Source: Eubacteriaceae bacterium UBA6119
Lineage (GTDB): Bacteria; Bacillota; Clostridia; Eubacteriales; UBA1433
Direction: 5' to 3'
NCBI GenBank assembly: GCA_002423395.1
Contig: DIVZ01000005.1
Coordinates: forward strand, 506,428-570,427
Length of the DNA: 64,000 nucleotides
The notes under the pieces: generated by a model
What the model was told of the DNA's origin: nothing
Databases searched by the model: none
Seen by the model: the letters and a program-made list of their open reading frames with translations, nothing else
Translations under genes and position numbers: made by a program
Shown here: positions 35,073 to 44,078 of the stretch, piece by piece
How positions within the stretch are numbered: the stretch's first letter is position 1
Layout of the letters: each line of letters starts with the position of its first letter

Positions 35073-36149
35073 TTAATATTTATTTTTATTTTTCGCTTGT
35101 TTCATCAGCTGTTTCATTTCAGATTTGCTTCCGAACATTTTTTTTATTTTTTCATTTTCAAGCTGGCGGGAGTTAAGCCCTTCATAGCTTATTTCGCTTT
35201 GAAGCTTTTTATAGCTGTCAAAGCGTTTTTGCGATAACTGACCTGACTCTATGGCTTGCTTTACGGCGCAGCCAGGTTCTTTATCGTGAGTGCAATCTTT
35301 AAATCTGCACATCTGAGCGAGCTGCTCAATATCTTCAAAAGTGCGCGATAAATCCGCCGATTCAAGCCCCAGCTCACGCATACCGGGAGTGTCTATAACA
35401 ATGCCTCCGCCGGGCAGGGCTATCATCTGTCTGCGCGTGGTTGTGTGAGCGCCTTTGTCGTCATTGCCTGTCTGTTTTGTCACCAGAATATCTGCGCCCA
35501 TAAGCCTGTTAATAAGAGTAGATTTGCCTACTCCCGATGAGCCTATAAACGCTATAGTTTTGCCTTGCGTTATATATTTCAGAACTTCACTGTAGCCGTC
35601 ATCTGAAATACTCGAGCACACTATAACGTCAGCGCCTGCGCTGACGGATGAGATTTCCGATAATTTTGAGGCAATGTCATCGCACAAATCAGCTTTTGTT
35701 AGCACAATTACCGGCTCTGCCATGCTGTTAAATGCAACAGATAAATACCTTTCAACTCTGCGAAGGTTGAAATTTAAGTTTAGAGACATGCATATAAATA
35801 CGGTATCAATATTTGACGCTATTATCTGCGCCTCGTTTGAAGTGCCTGCAGCTTTGCGTTCAAATACGCTTCTGCGGGTAAGGACATGGTGTATGACAGC
35901 ATTTCCCGAGTTGTTATCTTCTCTGTCAATAATAACCCAGTCGCCTACAACAGGGTAGTGGGTATTGTCTTTTGCATCGTAAGAAAATTTTCCCGAAACG
36001 GATGCTAAAATTTCACCGCCTGTGCAGATTACGTTGTAAATGTCTCTGTGCTGCTGCATTACTCTTGCGATATACATATTTTCATACATTGATGCTTCTT
36101 GCTCAAAGCGAGGTGTAAGTCCGTAATTTTTTAAATCAATTTTCTGCAT
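35073..36149 (-). CDS. rsgA: Small ribosomal subunit biogenesis GTPase
   Basis: 358 residues. N-terminal OB fold, then a circularly permuted GTPase: the G4 motif VLTKADL comes before the P-loop GSSGVGKSTLINRLMG and the G3 DTPGMRELGL. A C-terminal zinc site uses CRFKDCTH...GCAV. RsgA matures the 30S subunit late in assembly. GGAGT lies before the ATG. It is 25 nt downstream of a radical SAM gene on the same strand. Confidence 0.93.
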   Translation of the reverse strand: MQKIDLKNYGLTPRFEQEASMYENMYIARVMQQHRDIYNVICTGGEILASVSGKFSYDAKDNTHYPVVGDWVIIDREDNNSGNAVIHHVLTRRSVFERKAAGTSNEAQIIASNIDTVFICMSLNLNFNLRRVERYLSVAFNSMAEPVIVLTKADLCDDIASKLSEISSVSAGADVIVCSSISDDGYSEVLKYITQGKTIAFIGSSGVGKSTLINRLMGADILVTKQTGNDDKGAHTTTRRQMIALPGGGIVIDTPGMRELGLESADLSRTFEDIEQLAQMCRFKDCTHDKEPGCAVKQAIESGQLSQKRFDSYKKLQSEISYEGLNSRQLENEKIKKMFGSKSEMKQLMKQAKNKNKY

Positions 36150-36173
36150 TTTTACTCCGAATTAAAACTAAAT

Positions 36174-37271
36174 CTATTCTTTTTTCTCTATTAGCGAACG
36201 CACAATATCGTCATGCTCAAACAAAACGCATCCGCCTGTGTGTTCCTGAGTTAATACGTCTGTAGAACGAATTTTATTAAAAAGAGGGGAGAGCATCGCT
36301 TTTTTAAGCGTGATGTTTCTCAAGTTCGTGTCTGAATACGGTGAGAAAGGGCATGGTTCCGCGTCACCTGTCGAACTGATATGTATAAAACCTCTGCCTG
36401 CCGCAAGACAGCCTCCCGAAAGTTTTTCGTCGCCGGGAAAAGAGACAAACAATATATCGGCAAATTTTTCTCTTAAAGCAACAAGCCTGTCTTCAAGGAA
36501 CATTCTTTGCTCATCATCTATTGCCAAATTTTTTGTGCTTGCGTCAGTAGGCACGTATTCTATATAGAATATAACCCTGCATCCTTTTGAGTATATTTCA
36601 TCCAAAAAAACATCAGACGCCGTTTGCTCAATATTTTTGCTTGTAACGGTAATGGATGAGCCGAATATAATATCGTTTCTTTTCAGTTCATCCATTGCGG
36701 TAAGCAGTTTTTCATAAACGCCCTCACCGCGTCTTTCGTCTGTTGCGTCCTCGCCGCCTTCAATGCTTACAATAGGAACAAGGTTACGGTTTTTTGAAAA
36801 CACATGTATATATTCGCTGTCAATAAGCGTGCCGTTTGTAAAGACGGGGAAGAGTATATCTTTAATTCTGCCGGCTGACGTTATAAGACTGCGCCGCATA
36901 AGAGGCTCCCCGCCCGCAAGAAGTATAAACGAGACGCCTAGTTTTGCGGCCTGCTTAAAAATGCTTATCCATTCGCTGTCTGTAAGTTCATTAGCCGACT
37001 TATCATCCGCGCATATGTTGTTTTGCCTTGCATAGCATCCTTTGCAGCGGAGATTGCACGCGCTTGATATGCTTGCTATAAGAAATGGAGGAATATGCTC
37101 GCCTTTTAAGTCTGCCTGTCTGCGCTTATTTTCTGCTTTTTTGCAAGCGAGGGCGAATTTTATCATAAAAACGCTCATCGAAGGATTATAAAGGGCGATT
37201 TTTTTCATATCCCTTAAAATATCTTCAATGCCGTCATTTAAATATTTGTCAAGTTCAAAATTTTCAGTCAT
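36174..37271 (-). CDS. Radical SAM protein with SPASM-like C-terminus
   Basis: 365 residues. Radical SAM cysteines in CNLRCKGC with SAM-binding AGGEPLMR; the C-terminal part has Cys in GGCLAAGRGFIHISSTGDAEPCPF and GGCVLF, as in SPASM-type auxiliary cluster domains. Such proteins modify peptides or act on other macromolecules. No precursor peptide or transporter is seen beside it, so the substrate is unknown. CGGAGAAAATA precedes the ATG. Likely co-transcribed with rsgA. Confidence 0.8.
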   Translation of the reverse strand: MTENFELDKYLNDGIEDILRDMKKIALYNPSMSVFMIKFALACKKAENKRRQADLKGEHIPPFLIASISSACNLRCKGCYARQNNICADDKSANELTDSEWISIFKQAAKLGVSFILLAGGEPLMRRSLITSAGRIKDILFPVFTNGTLIDSEYIHVFSKNRNLVPIVSIEGGEDATDERRGEGVYEKLLTAMDELKRNDIIFGSSITVTSKNIEQTASDVFLDEIYSKGCRVIFYIEYVPTDASTKNLAIDDEQRMFLEDRLVALREKFADILFVSFPGDEKLSGGCLAAGRGFIHISSTGDAEPCPFSPYSDTNLRNITLKKAMLSPLFNKIRSTDVLTQEHTGGCVLFEHDDIVRSLIEKKE

Positions 37272-37382
37272 TATTTTCTCCGTAGAATTTAGTTAATATT
37301 AATTTATATTTACTTTATTGATTATATAAAACCTTTAACATTTATTTCAAGGATAATTTTGTATATAAATTAATTAGGTAAC

Positions 37383-37410
37383 AAAAAACCGCAATTAAAT
37401 TGCGGTTTTT
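37383..37410 (-). terminator. Terminator of the NiaP-like transporter gene
   Basis: AAAAACCGCAA / TTGCGGTTTTT with a five-base loop, 47 nt past the stop. Confidence 0.85.
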
Positions 37411-37456
37411 GCATAATAAATATCTGATTATATATAATAAATAATCGTCTCTCGTT

Positions 37457-38797
37457 TTATTCTTTAATTTCGCTTATCTCTTCAAGCGTTTTGCCCATTG
37501 TTTCTTTTCCGAATATGCCTACTACTACCGCTACTGCAGCAAATACTCCGGCAAGAAGAGCGAACACGTAGATAAATCCGTTTATTCCGCCGTAAAGCTT
37601 ATAAATTACCGGAACAATAAACGGTGCAATGAAAGCGCCGAAGCGTCCGAATGCCGCAGCCCAGCCTGCGCCGCTTGCGCGCAGAGCAGTAGGGTAAACT
37701 TCGGGAGTATATGCGTAAACGCAGCCCCAAGCTCCTAAACTGAAAAAGTAAAGCAGAGAGCCGTATGTTAAAACTGCTGAAGTTGTTGCCGCATGACCAA
37801 AAAGCCAAGCCGCAACGGCTGTACCCAAAAAGTAAATGGAAAGCACTTTTTTGCGCCCTATTTTTTCAACAAGGTAAGCCGCGCTGAAATAACCTGGAAG
37901 TTGAGCCAAGCACATTATTAAAGTGAACTGAAAGCTTTTTACTAAAGCGAAACCTTTAGCGACTAAAAGAGTAGGAGTCCACAGAACAAAACCGTAGTAT
38001 CCAAAATTTATACCGAACCATATAATCCAAAGGACTATTGTAGTTTTTATGAACTTTCTTGTCCATAAGTCTTTTATTGTTACTTTTACATTTGATACCA
38101 GTGTATCTGCGGTATCTTTAATATCTGAGCTTTCCACTCCTGCCTGAGCTTCCATTATTTTAACAAGAGCGTCAGCTTGGGAATGTTTGCCTTTAATTTC
38201 CAGATATCGCGGTGATTCCGGAACCGCAAAACGAAGCACTGCCGCAAATAAAGCAGGGATGCCGCCTACAAAGAACGCTGTTCTCCAGCCGTACTGCGGT
38301 ATAAGCAAATAAGCGACAAGCGCTGCGAGAATCCAGCCCCATGCCCAGAAACTTTCCAATATAATTACGTTGCGTCCTCTTATTTTTGTCGGAGAATATT
38401 CGCTTACTAGAGTAGAAGCTGCGGGAAGTTCTCCGCCCAAACCGAAACCGGTTAAAAACCGTAAAATTAAAAGCGTATAAAAGCTGTTTGCAAATCCCGA
38501 AAGTATACTTGCAACGCCGTATATTATGAGAGTGGCCGTAATAACTGTTCTGCGTCCCCATTTGTCTGCAGCCATGCCTGAAAGAGCTGCTCCCAGCCCC
38601 ATACCAAGCATGCCTATGCTTCCTATAAGTCCTAGCTGGGAAGTTGATAATGCCCAGTCTTTTCCGATTGCCGCCATTACGCCCGATACCATGCCTTGGT
38701 CCATTGCGTCAAACATCCAGCCGATACCTGTGAGAAGAAGAACTCTGAAAAGCAACGGTGTAAATGGGAGTTTGTCTATACGTTTTGATATGTTCAT
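37457..38797 (-). CDS. niaP: NiaP-like MFS transporter, probable niacin importer
   Basis: 446 residues and 12 membrane segments. The segments GWMFDAMDQGM, GGELPAASTLVSE and ESFWAWGW closely match the Bacillus NiaP (YceI) niacin transporter as I remember it. The sugar-porter-type DKWGRR loop is present. The upstream promoter shares an 11-bp motif with the nadABC promoter, which supports a niacin role independently. Related aromatic-acid carriers remain possible. GAGAGGAG precedes the ATG. Confidence 0.75.
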   Translation of the reverse strand: MNISKRIDKLPFTPLLFRVLLLTGIGWMFDAMDQGMVSGVMAAIGKDWALSTSQLGLIGSIGMLGMGLGAALSGMAADKWGRRTVITATLIIYGVASILSGFANSFYTLLILRFLTGFGLGGELPAASTLVSEYSPTKIRGRNVIILESFWAWGWILAALVAYLLIPQYGWRTAFFVGGIPALFAAVLRFAVPESPRYLEIKGKHSQADALVKIMEAQAGVESSDIKDTADTLVSNVKVTIKDLWTRKFIKTTIVLWIIWFGINFGYYGFVLWTPTLLVAKGFALVKSFQFTLIMCLAQLPGYFSAAYLVEKIGRKKVLSIYFLGTAVAAWLFGHAATTSAVLTYGSLLYFFSLGAWGCVYAYTPEVYPTALRASGAGWAAAFGRFGAFIAPFIVPVIYKLYGGINGFIYVFALLAGVFAAVAVVVGIFGKETMGKTLEEISEIKE

Positions 38798-38882
38798 GTA
38801 ATACTCCTCTCTGCCATATTATTATTGGCAGGAAAATATAAAAATAGTTATAAATAATTTCTGCGATTAATTACAATTTAAA

Positions 38883-38911
38883 ATTTTACATTAAAATAAT
38901 ATAAGTGTCAA
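38883..38911 (-). promoter_or_regulatory. Promoter of the NiaP-like gene
   Basis: TTGACA (38911-38906), 17-nt spacer, TAAAAT (38888-38883). The -35 lies inside the large inverted repeat. Confidence 0.8.
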
Positions 38912-38943
38912 TGCTTTTGTCTTGACACTTATATTATTTTAAT
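38890..38943. promoter_or_regulatory. 22-bp perfect inverted repeat with NiaR-like box
   Basis: Arms 38890-38911 and 38922-38943 are perfect complements around a 10-nt centre. It contains TGTCTTGACAC (38918-38928), also found at the nadA promoter, and covers the -35 of the NiaP-like gene. Best read as a NiaR operator region. Confidence 0.7.
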
Positions 38944-38971
38944 ATTCAGCAGGCTTTTTACGTCTTAAAAT

Positions 38972-39007
38972 AAAAAAAGAATAAAGTTTAAAGCCTTATT
39001 CTTTTTT
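38972..39007 (-). terminator. Terminator of the rubrerythrin gene
   Basis: 12-bp perfect arms (38973-38984, 38996-39007), T run on the minus strand, 12 nt past the stop. Confidence 0.85.
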
Positions 39008-39018
39008 ATAAATATATT

Positions 39019-39561
39019 TTATTTAAAATATCTGTCTAGTAATCCTTTAAAAGCTTTACCGTGTCTTGCTTCGTCTCTTGCCATTTCGTGAACTGTATCG
39101 TGTATAGCGTCAAGATTTGCAGCTTTTGCTCTTTTCGCTATGTCGGTTTTGCCTGCGGTTGCGCCGCATTCGGCTTCAACGCGCATTTGAAGGTTTTTCT
39201 TAGTGGAATCTGTTACGACTTCTCCTAAGAGTTCTGCAAATTTTGCGGCGTGTTCCGCTTCTTCGAATGCCGCTTTTTCATAATAGATGCCTATTTCGGG
39301 ATAACCTTCTCTATGAGCAACTCTTGCCATTGCAAGATACATTCCAACTTCTGTGCATTCCCCCATAAAATGCGCTCTTAAATCTGATATTATATCATCG
39401 CTTGCGCCTTTGGCAACTCCGAGTACGTGTTCTGCTACCCAAGTCATTTCACCCGATTGTTCTGTAAATTTATTAGAGGGCGCTTTGCACTGGGGGCAGG
39501 CAGCTGGAGCCATGTCTCCTTCATAAACGTAACCGCATACTGAACATACAAATTTTTTCAT
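39019..39561 (-). CDS. rbr: Rubrerythrin with N-terminal rubredoxin domain
   Basis: 180 residues. The N-terminal CSVCGYVYEG...CPQCKAPSNKF is a rubredoxin-like Fe(SCys)4 site; residues 50-180 form the four-helix di-iron domain with ExxH-type ligands (CTEVGMYLAM, FEEAEHAAKF, ARDEARHGKAF). This reverse order is common in anaerobes. It reduces hydrogen peroxide using NADH-derived electrons. Strong ribosome site AAAAGGAG. It lies downstream of a Fur/PerR gene, which probably controls it. Confidence 0.93.
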   Translation of the reverse strand: MKKFVCSVCGYVYEGDMAPAACPQCKAPSNKFTEQSGEMTWVAEHVLGVAKGASDDIISDLRAHFMGECTEVGMYLAMARVAHREGYPEIGIYYEKAAFEEAEHAAKFAELLGEVVTDSTKKNLQMRVEAECGATAGKTDIAKRAKAANLDAIHDTVHEMARDEARHGKAFKGLLDRYFK

Positions 39562-39620
39562 ATTAATCTTCTCCTTTTGAAATATAAATTTTTATATTTA
39601 AAAGCTGTTTTAGCTTTATT

Positions 39621-40034
39621 TTAATGTTTATTTTCAATGCAATTTTTGCATAATCCTTTAAAATAGACGTTTTTATCATTTATTTTAAAGCCGTTTAAAT
39701 CTTTAAAATTTAAGTTATTTATGTCTATGTCAAAGTCATATATCGCGCCGCATTTTTCGCATTTAAAATGACCGTGATCTGAAACATTATATTCGTATCT
39801 TATTTCATTGTCTTCTATCGTGATTTCACGCAGAATACCGGCTTTTACAAAAGCATTTAAAGTCTTGTATATCGTAGATTTTGATAGGGTGGGAAGTTCG
39901 TTTTTTATTTCAGATAAAACCATATCCGCAGTCGGATGGCAAAAATTATTTGCAAGATAATTAAAAATAATAAATCTCTGATGAGAGGCTCTTAAATTAT
40001 TCTGTTCAAATATCTCATAATATTTTTGATTCAT
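39621..40034 (-). CDS. Fur-family regulator, probably PerR
   Basis: 137 residues: winged helix (about 10-80; SKSTIYKTLNAF) and a dimerisation domain with two CxxC pairs (CEKCG and CKNC) forming the structural zinc site. Metal ligands include the His in GHFKCEKC. Next to rubrerythrin it is most likely PerR, the peroxide sensor; Fur cannot be excluded by sequence alone. AGGAATA precedes the ATG. A 23-bp palindrome just upstream suggests autoregulation. Confidence 0.82.
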   Translation of the reverse strand: MNQKYYEIFEQNNLRASHQRFIIFNYLANNFCHPTADMVLSEIKNELPTLSKSTIYKTLNAFVKAGILREITIEDNEIRYEYNVSDHGHFKCEKCGAIYDFDIDINNLNFKDLNGFKINDKNVYFKGLCKNCIENKH

Positions 40035-40062
40035 AAAATTATTCCTAAGTAATAATTAATAT

Positions 40063-40085
40063 TAAATCATACTAAGTATGATTTA
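40063..40085. promoter_or_regulatory. Palindromic operator before the Fur/PerR gene
   Basis: 11-bp perfect arms around a single central A (left TAAATCATACT). Size and AT-rich symmetry fit a Fur/PerR box, 29 bp from the start codon. Confidence 0.65.
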
Positions 40086-40142
40086 TATATTTTATTATAC
40101 ATATAAAAAATATAAATGCAATATAAAATAAATAAATTTTAC

Positions 40143-40183
40143 AAAAAAATAAAAACCTTCTGATTTTAAATCAAAAGGTTTTT
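40143..40183 (-). terminator. Terminator of the large L,D-transpeptidase gene
   Basis: AAAAACCTT/AAGGTTTTT outer stem with an inner TGAT/ATCA; T run on the minus strand. Confidence 0.8.
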
Positions 40184-40194
40184 ATATATCTGAT

Positions 40195-42327
40195 TTAATA
40201 AACTACAACTGGAGTGCCTACCGAAATGTTGTTATATATATTTTTAGCAACATAATAGGGTAAATTAACACATCCGTGGGAGCCGTTATAACGGTAAATT
40301 GAACCTCCGAAATAACTGCGCCAAGGAGCGTCATGAAGTCCTATTCCTCTGTCAAAAGGCATCCAATAGGAAACATCTACTTCATAATCATCTCCAACAA
40401 GCGTAGTGTTTCGAGATTTTGATCTTAAATAAAACGCGCCTTTTCTTGTTTGAGTATGATTTTTAACACTGCCGGTAACTATACTGCCATCGATAATTAA
40501 TGTACCGTTTTTATAATACCAAATATGCTGTTTTGATAAAGATATCTCAACGTATGTATTTCCTATTTCATTAAAATCCCGTGTTGCAGATACGCCTGAT
40601 TTTATTGTACTGATAATAAAATCATTTTCTTTGGCAAAAGACATATATCTTCCGTAATTGCCGCCGGTTATTGTAACTATGTCACCTGATGTGGTTTTAA
40701 AGTTTCTTTTGTAAGTTATGCTAGAGCTTATATCTTCAAGATTATTGACAAAACTCTGAATTTTATTTTTATTAAATAATATGTTTAATTCATTATCTAC
40801 AGACATCCAGGCGCATATTTGCGCAGAATTGATAATTATCTGCTCAGTACCGATAATATATGTTATATTAACAGATGCGTATGTATTGAGCAAATTTTGG
40901 GTGTCTACAGTTTTTTGAGAACTGGCAGTATATGAGGGTTTTGTGTAACACTCAGCCTTTTGTAGATCAAGACTTGTATTCATAATGCTTACAGAATCAG
41001 CGGCCGACGAATATAGGGTATCCATGATTATTTCGTTGCCTATGTTTTCCGGCACAATTTCATAGCTTCCATTAACATAGTTAAAACTGGGGTTCTTAGG
41101 TTTTATTATATTTTCGGGCTTAAGGCATGAAAGATTATTAATCTGCCGGTTTAATTGAGCTGTATCGTAAGACATTGCAATTGTCTTCTTACTATTTTTT
41201 GAAAATACAGCGCCAACCCAATCAAAACCGTTTTGAGCGTCAATATAAGTCTGTAAATCGTTTAGTGAATTGTAGGACAGGGATATATCCTGTGCTTTGA
41301 TCTGCTCACTTAAATCTCCTCGCTCAATAATAGTCAGCGTGTAATTTTGCAAGGCGGTATTAAGCTTGATATTGGCGTCTTCTAATGAAAGACCGGCAAT
41401 ACTTATACCGTTTATTGTTGTGCCTAAGTAAAAATGTGTTTTAAAATACTGCGCAAAACCTAAATATACGGCGATTAAGAATAAAGTAATAATTCCGTAA
41501 ATTAATAAATTTTTCGCTTGCCGAACAGCGTCAAATATTGACTTTTTCTCTTCTGCCTGCGGAACAAAAACAGTGGCATTATTTGGAAGCATTGCCTCCT
41601 GACTTATTGCAGTTTGCGCAATTACTGCCGCCTCGCCGGAAGACTCTTCCTGTTCATGCAACTCCAACTTGCTTTCATCAGCAAATACATAGCCGTCAGA
41701 TATGTCACTGATGGTTATTGTTTGTTCGTTTTGATGTTTTTTTTCATCTGGCTCCGTCATTACTTCAATATCAGGCGCTTCGGACGTTATTAAAGGCTCT
41801 AAAACATCTGCAGGCAAAACAGCCTCATTAGCGACTGTTTCATCTTTTACGACTGATTTTTTATCATCAGTAACTTGTTTTTTCTTCGGAGACGCTTTTT
41901 TTATAGTTTTGGGTTTCGGTTTTACTTCTTTACCAGAAACAGAAACTTCTTCAGATGTTTTAATATCATCTGTTTTTATAACTTGATCATCGTTATCAAT
42001 AACAACATCCTCAGATGGGGAATTAAGCGGCTCTTTTTTTGCAGTTGTCTTTTTGACAGCAGCGTTAGTTTTAGGTTTAGCGATTGAATTTTTTGAAGCT
42101 GTTTTTTTAATTTCAGTTTCTTGCGTTTCATCCGCTTTTTTTACGCTTTTTTTGCCTTGAGATGATGTGCCTGTTTTATTTGTGTTTTTAGATTGTGAAT
42201 CTGATTTTTTGCTTGTTGCCTTTTTTACTGGCTGTTTCGTTGACTTTTTAGGTTTTTGCGAAGTTATGTCTTCTATTATTTCATTATTATTTTGTGTTTC
42301 AATCTTATTTTCTGCTTCTTTATCCAT
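40195..42327 (-). CDS. L,D-transpeptidase with long lysine-rich cytoplasmic tail
   Basis: 710 residues. Residues 1-265 are low complexity, alternating Lys/Thr/Ser-rich (histone H1-like, about 1-160) and acidic stretches. One membrane helix (about 273-295) makes it a type II protein. Outside lie PG_binding_4-type domains (about 300-560) and a YkuD catalytic domain whose site reads SHGCVNLP near the C-terminus, with the upstream His in GIGLHDAPW. It forms 3-3 cross-links or attaches proteins to peptidoglycan. AGAGGTGA precedes the ATG. Confidence 0.87.
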   Translation of the reverse strand: MDKEAENKIETQNNNEIIEDITSQKPKKSTKQPVKKATSKKSDSQSKNTNKTGTSSQGKKSVKKADETQETEIKKTASKNSIAKPKTNAAVKKTTAKKEPLNSPSEDVVIDNDDQVIKTDDIKTSEEVSVSGKEVKPKPKTIKKASPKKKQVTDDKKSVVKDETVANEAVLPADVLEPLITSEAPDIEVMTEPDEKKHQNEQTITISDISDGYVFADESKLELHEQEESSGEAAVIAQTAISQEAMLPNNATVFVPQAEEKKSIFDAVRQAKNLLIYGIITLFLIAVYLGFAQYFKTHFYLGTTINGISIAGLSLEDANIKLNTALQNYTLTIIERGDLSEQIKAQDISLSYNSLNDLQTYIDAQNGFDWVGAVFSKNSKKTIAMSYDTAQLNRQINNLSCLKPENIIKPKNPSFNYVNGSYEIVPENIGNEIIMDTLYSSAADSVSIMNTSLDLQKAECYTKPSYTASSQKTVDTQNLLNTYASVNITYIIGTEQIIINSAQICAWMSVDNELNILFNKNKIQSFVNNLEDISSSITYKRNFKTTSGDIVTITGGNYGRYMSFAKENDFIISTIKSGVSATRDFNEIGNTYVEISLSKQHIWYYKNGTLIIDGSIVTGSVKNHTQTRKGAFYLRSKSRNTTLVGDDYEVDVSYWMPFDRGIGLHDAPWRSYFGGSIYRYNGSHGCVNLPYYVAKNIYNNISVGTPVVVY

Positions 42328-42378
42328 TTAGTTCACCTCTTTTCCAGCACTTAATTGAATTAAAGATAGCTGATTGTT

Positions 42379-42996
42379 TTATTTATGCAAATTTAAAATC
42401 AGTTCATTATTAAAATTGTATTCCATTCTTTTAGCGGCAGTTTCAGCCGCGTCGGGATTTAATAATTTTGAGACAATATGCAGGCACATATCAATGCCTG
42501 AGCTGATGCCTGCCGATGTGATCACCGTAGTTTCATCAACGTATTTTTCACCTTGCAAAACGGTAATTTTATTATACTCGCGTTGAAGTCTGTCTGTATC
42601 CATCCAGTGCGTAACGGCTTTTTTATTATCCAAAAGACCTGACTGAGCCAATAAAAATGCGCCCGTACAAACGGATGCAACAATTTCTGCATTTTCAGCC
42701 TATGTCTTAATCCAATGCATAAGAATATTATTATGTATTTCAATATGTTCGGCGCCGTATCCGCCGGGTACTATAAGAATATCAAAGCAAGGCGAGTTAT
42801 TAAACGAATAATCAGATAATATTTTCAGCCCTCCGCGCGCAGTTATGATACCGCCTGTCTGCGATACCGTATTTACGATAAAAGGCTTATCGCCTGCGTC
42901 GGTGTCAGTTGCTATCGAAAACACTTCATAAGGTCCCGCAAAATCCAGAACCTCAACCTCGTTAAATAAAAGTATGCCGACTTTATACTGTTTCAA
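42379..42996 (-). pseudogene. DJ-1/PfpI-family protein gene split by an in-frame amber codon
   Basis: One frame of 206 codons is broken only by TAG at 42702-42700. The first part has FNEVEVLDFAGPYEVF and IVPGGYG; the second begins right after the stop and carries the nucleophile elbow ASVCTGA and the C-terminal TSAGISSGIDM, all in register. Intact relatives are 200-residue ThiJ/PfpI-type proteins (isonitrile hydratase/AraC-like N-terminal domains). CAG to TAG would restore a Gln. Dead gene, readthrough or sequencing error. Confidence 0.8.
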
Positions 42997-43179
42997 ATTG
43001 TGTTTTTCTCCTGGTGTGTATCTATATTGTTTATTTTTACACTATACAATAAATTTTATGATATACTTGCTGCTCTTAAAACAATTAATAGTATAAAGAT
43101 TTATTTAATTAATTATATATTATAATGGTCAATGTTCCAATATAAATATAACAAAATTATATATAATCCGATAAAATTT

Positions 43180-43545
43180 TTATCCCATTATATTTATACC
43201 AAAGCTTGCGACTATATCATCAAGTCCGCTTTTTATTTCATCTCTTGAAAAGCCGCCGGTTTGAAGCTGCTCATCGCCCAAACTATTTAATCGGCTGTAA
43301 AATTCAAGGGCAATTTTTAAGTAATTTATATCATCAGTATTTATTTTCTCAAACAGCAGATTTTCCGCTTCATTAATTTTGTTTAATTTAAGCAGAGTAT
43401 CTATTTCACTATATAATTTGTCTGTGTCTGTTTTGTTTAATTCATTAACAATCTCATATGACGGTATGTCTTTTTTAAAAAACATCCGCATAATCATTTT
43501 TATCATGCCTTCAATTTGGCTCATAAGCCAGTCCTGATAATACAT
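43180..43545 (-). CDS. DUF6483-like small helical protein
   Basis: 121 residues, opening MYYQDWLMSQIEGMIKMI and rich in helix-forming residues; no membrane helix, no catalytic motif. I associate it from memory with the DUF6483 family of Firmicutes; function unknown. AAGGAAC lies before the ATG. Stands alone between AT-rich gaps in which I see nothing. Confidence 0.6.
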   Translation of the reverse strand: MYYQDWLMSQIEGMIKMIMRMFFKKDIPSYEIVNELNKTDTDKLYSEIDTLLKLNKINEAENLLFEKINTDDINYLKIALEFYSRLNSLGDEQLQTGGFSRDEIKSGLDDIVASFGINIMG

Positions 43546-43745
43546 AAATCAGTTCCTTAGTGCACTTATTTAAATAATATACAATAACTTATATCATAAT
43601 GATTTGAGTAATGAGACGGTAATAACATTAAGTCTTCATAAACGAAAATATTCATAATGTATTATGTTGCTATGATTTCGCAATTTCCCAAATTTTTTTA
43701 GTGTTCCCTGACAGTAAATTAATAATATCTTCTCCTCGCTAATTT

Positions 43746-44063
43746 TTATAAAAAAGGATTTTTATTGTCATTTACTTTTTGCATAATTACTATCGGGTCA
43801 GAAATAAGACCGTACTTTTCGTCTTGGGGATATGTAACGGCAAGCGTGGGATTCTCGCCAGCATACAATTTTACGGCAGCCATATCGTCCCATAAGGTGC
43901 ATAAAAAGAAATGGGCGTAAGAGCCTTGAGGGACAACGCTTAAGTATGCCCCTCTGTTTCCCTTAGTCGCTAGTGCGTCTTTTACGCCGGTTTCATATTC
44001 GTATTTATAAAACGTGTCTTTGTTTTCTATAGGCACAATACCGTGCCAGGTTCTTGATATCAT
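43746..44063 (-). CDS. Antibiotic-biosynthesis-monooxygenase-like (ABM fold) protein
   Basis: 105 residues. The pattern MISRTWHGIVP...Y..Y....G......GNRGAYL....G..A.F.....WDD..A...YAGE fits the dimeric ferredoxin-like ABM fold. No catalytic residue can be named. It lies 15 nt after the OsmC-like gene and probably shares its message, which hints at a small stress-type pair. No clear ribosome site. Confidence 0.65.
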   Translation of the reverse strand: MISRTWHGIVPIENKDTFYKYEYETGVKDALATKGNRGAYLSVVPQGSYAHFFLCTLWDDMAAVKLYAGENPTLAVTYPQDEKYGLISDPIVIMQKVNDNKNPFL

Positions 44064-44078
44064 ATGTATTGAAATCGG

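Noticed and set aside
32064..42702. Genome-wide reassignment of TAG to an amino acid
   Set aside because: TAG ends full-length gltB and nadC and the PH-domain gene itself at the expected places.
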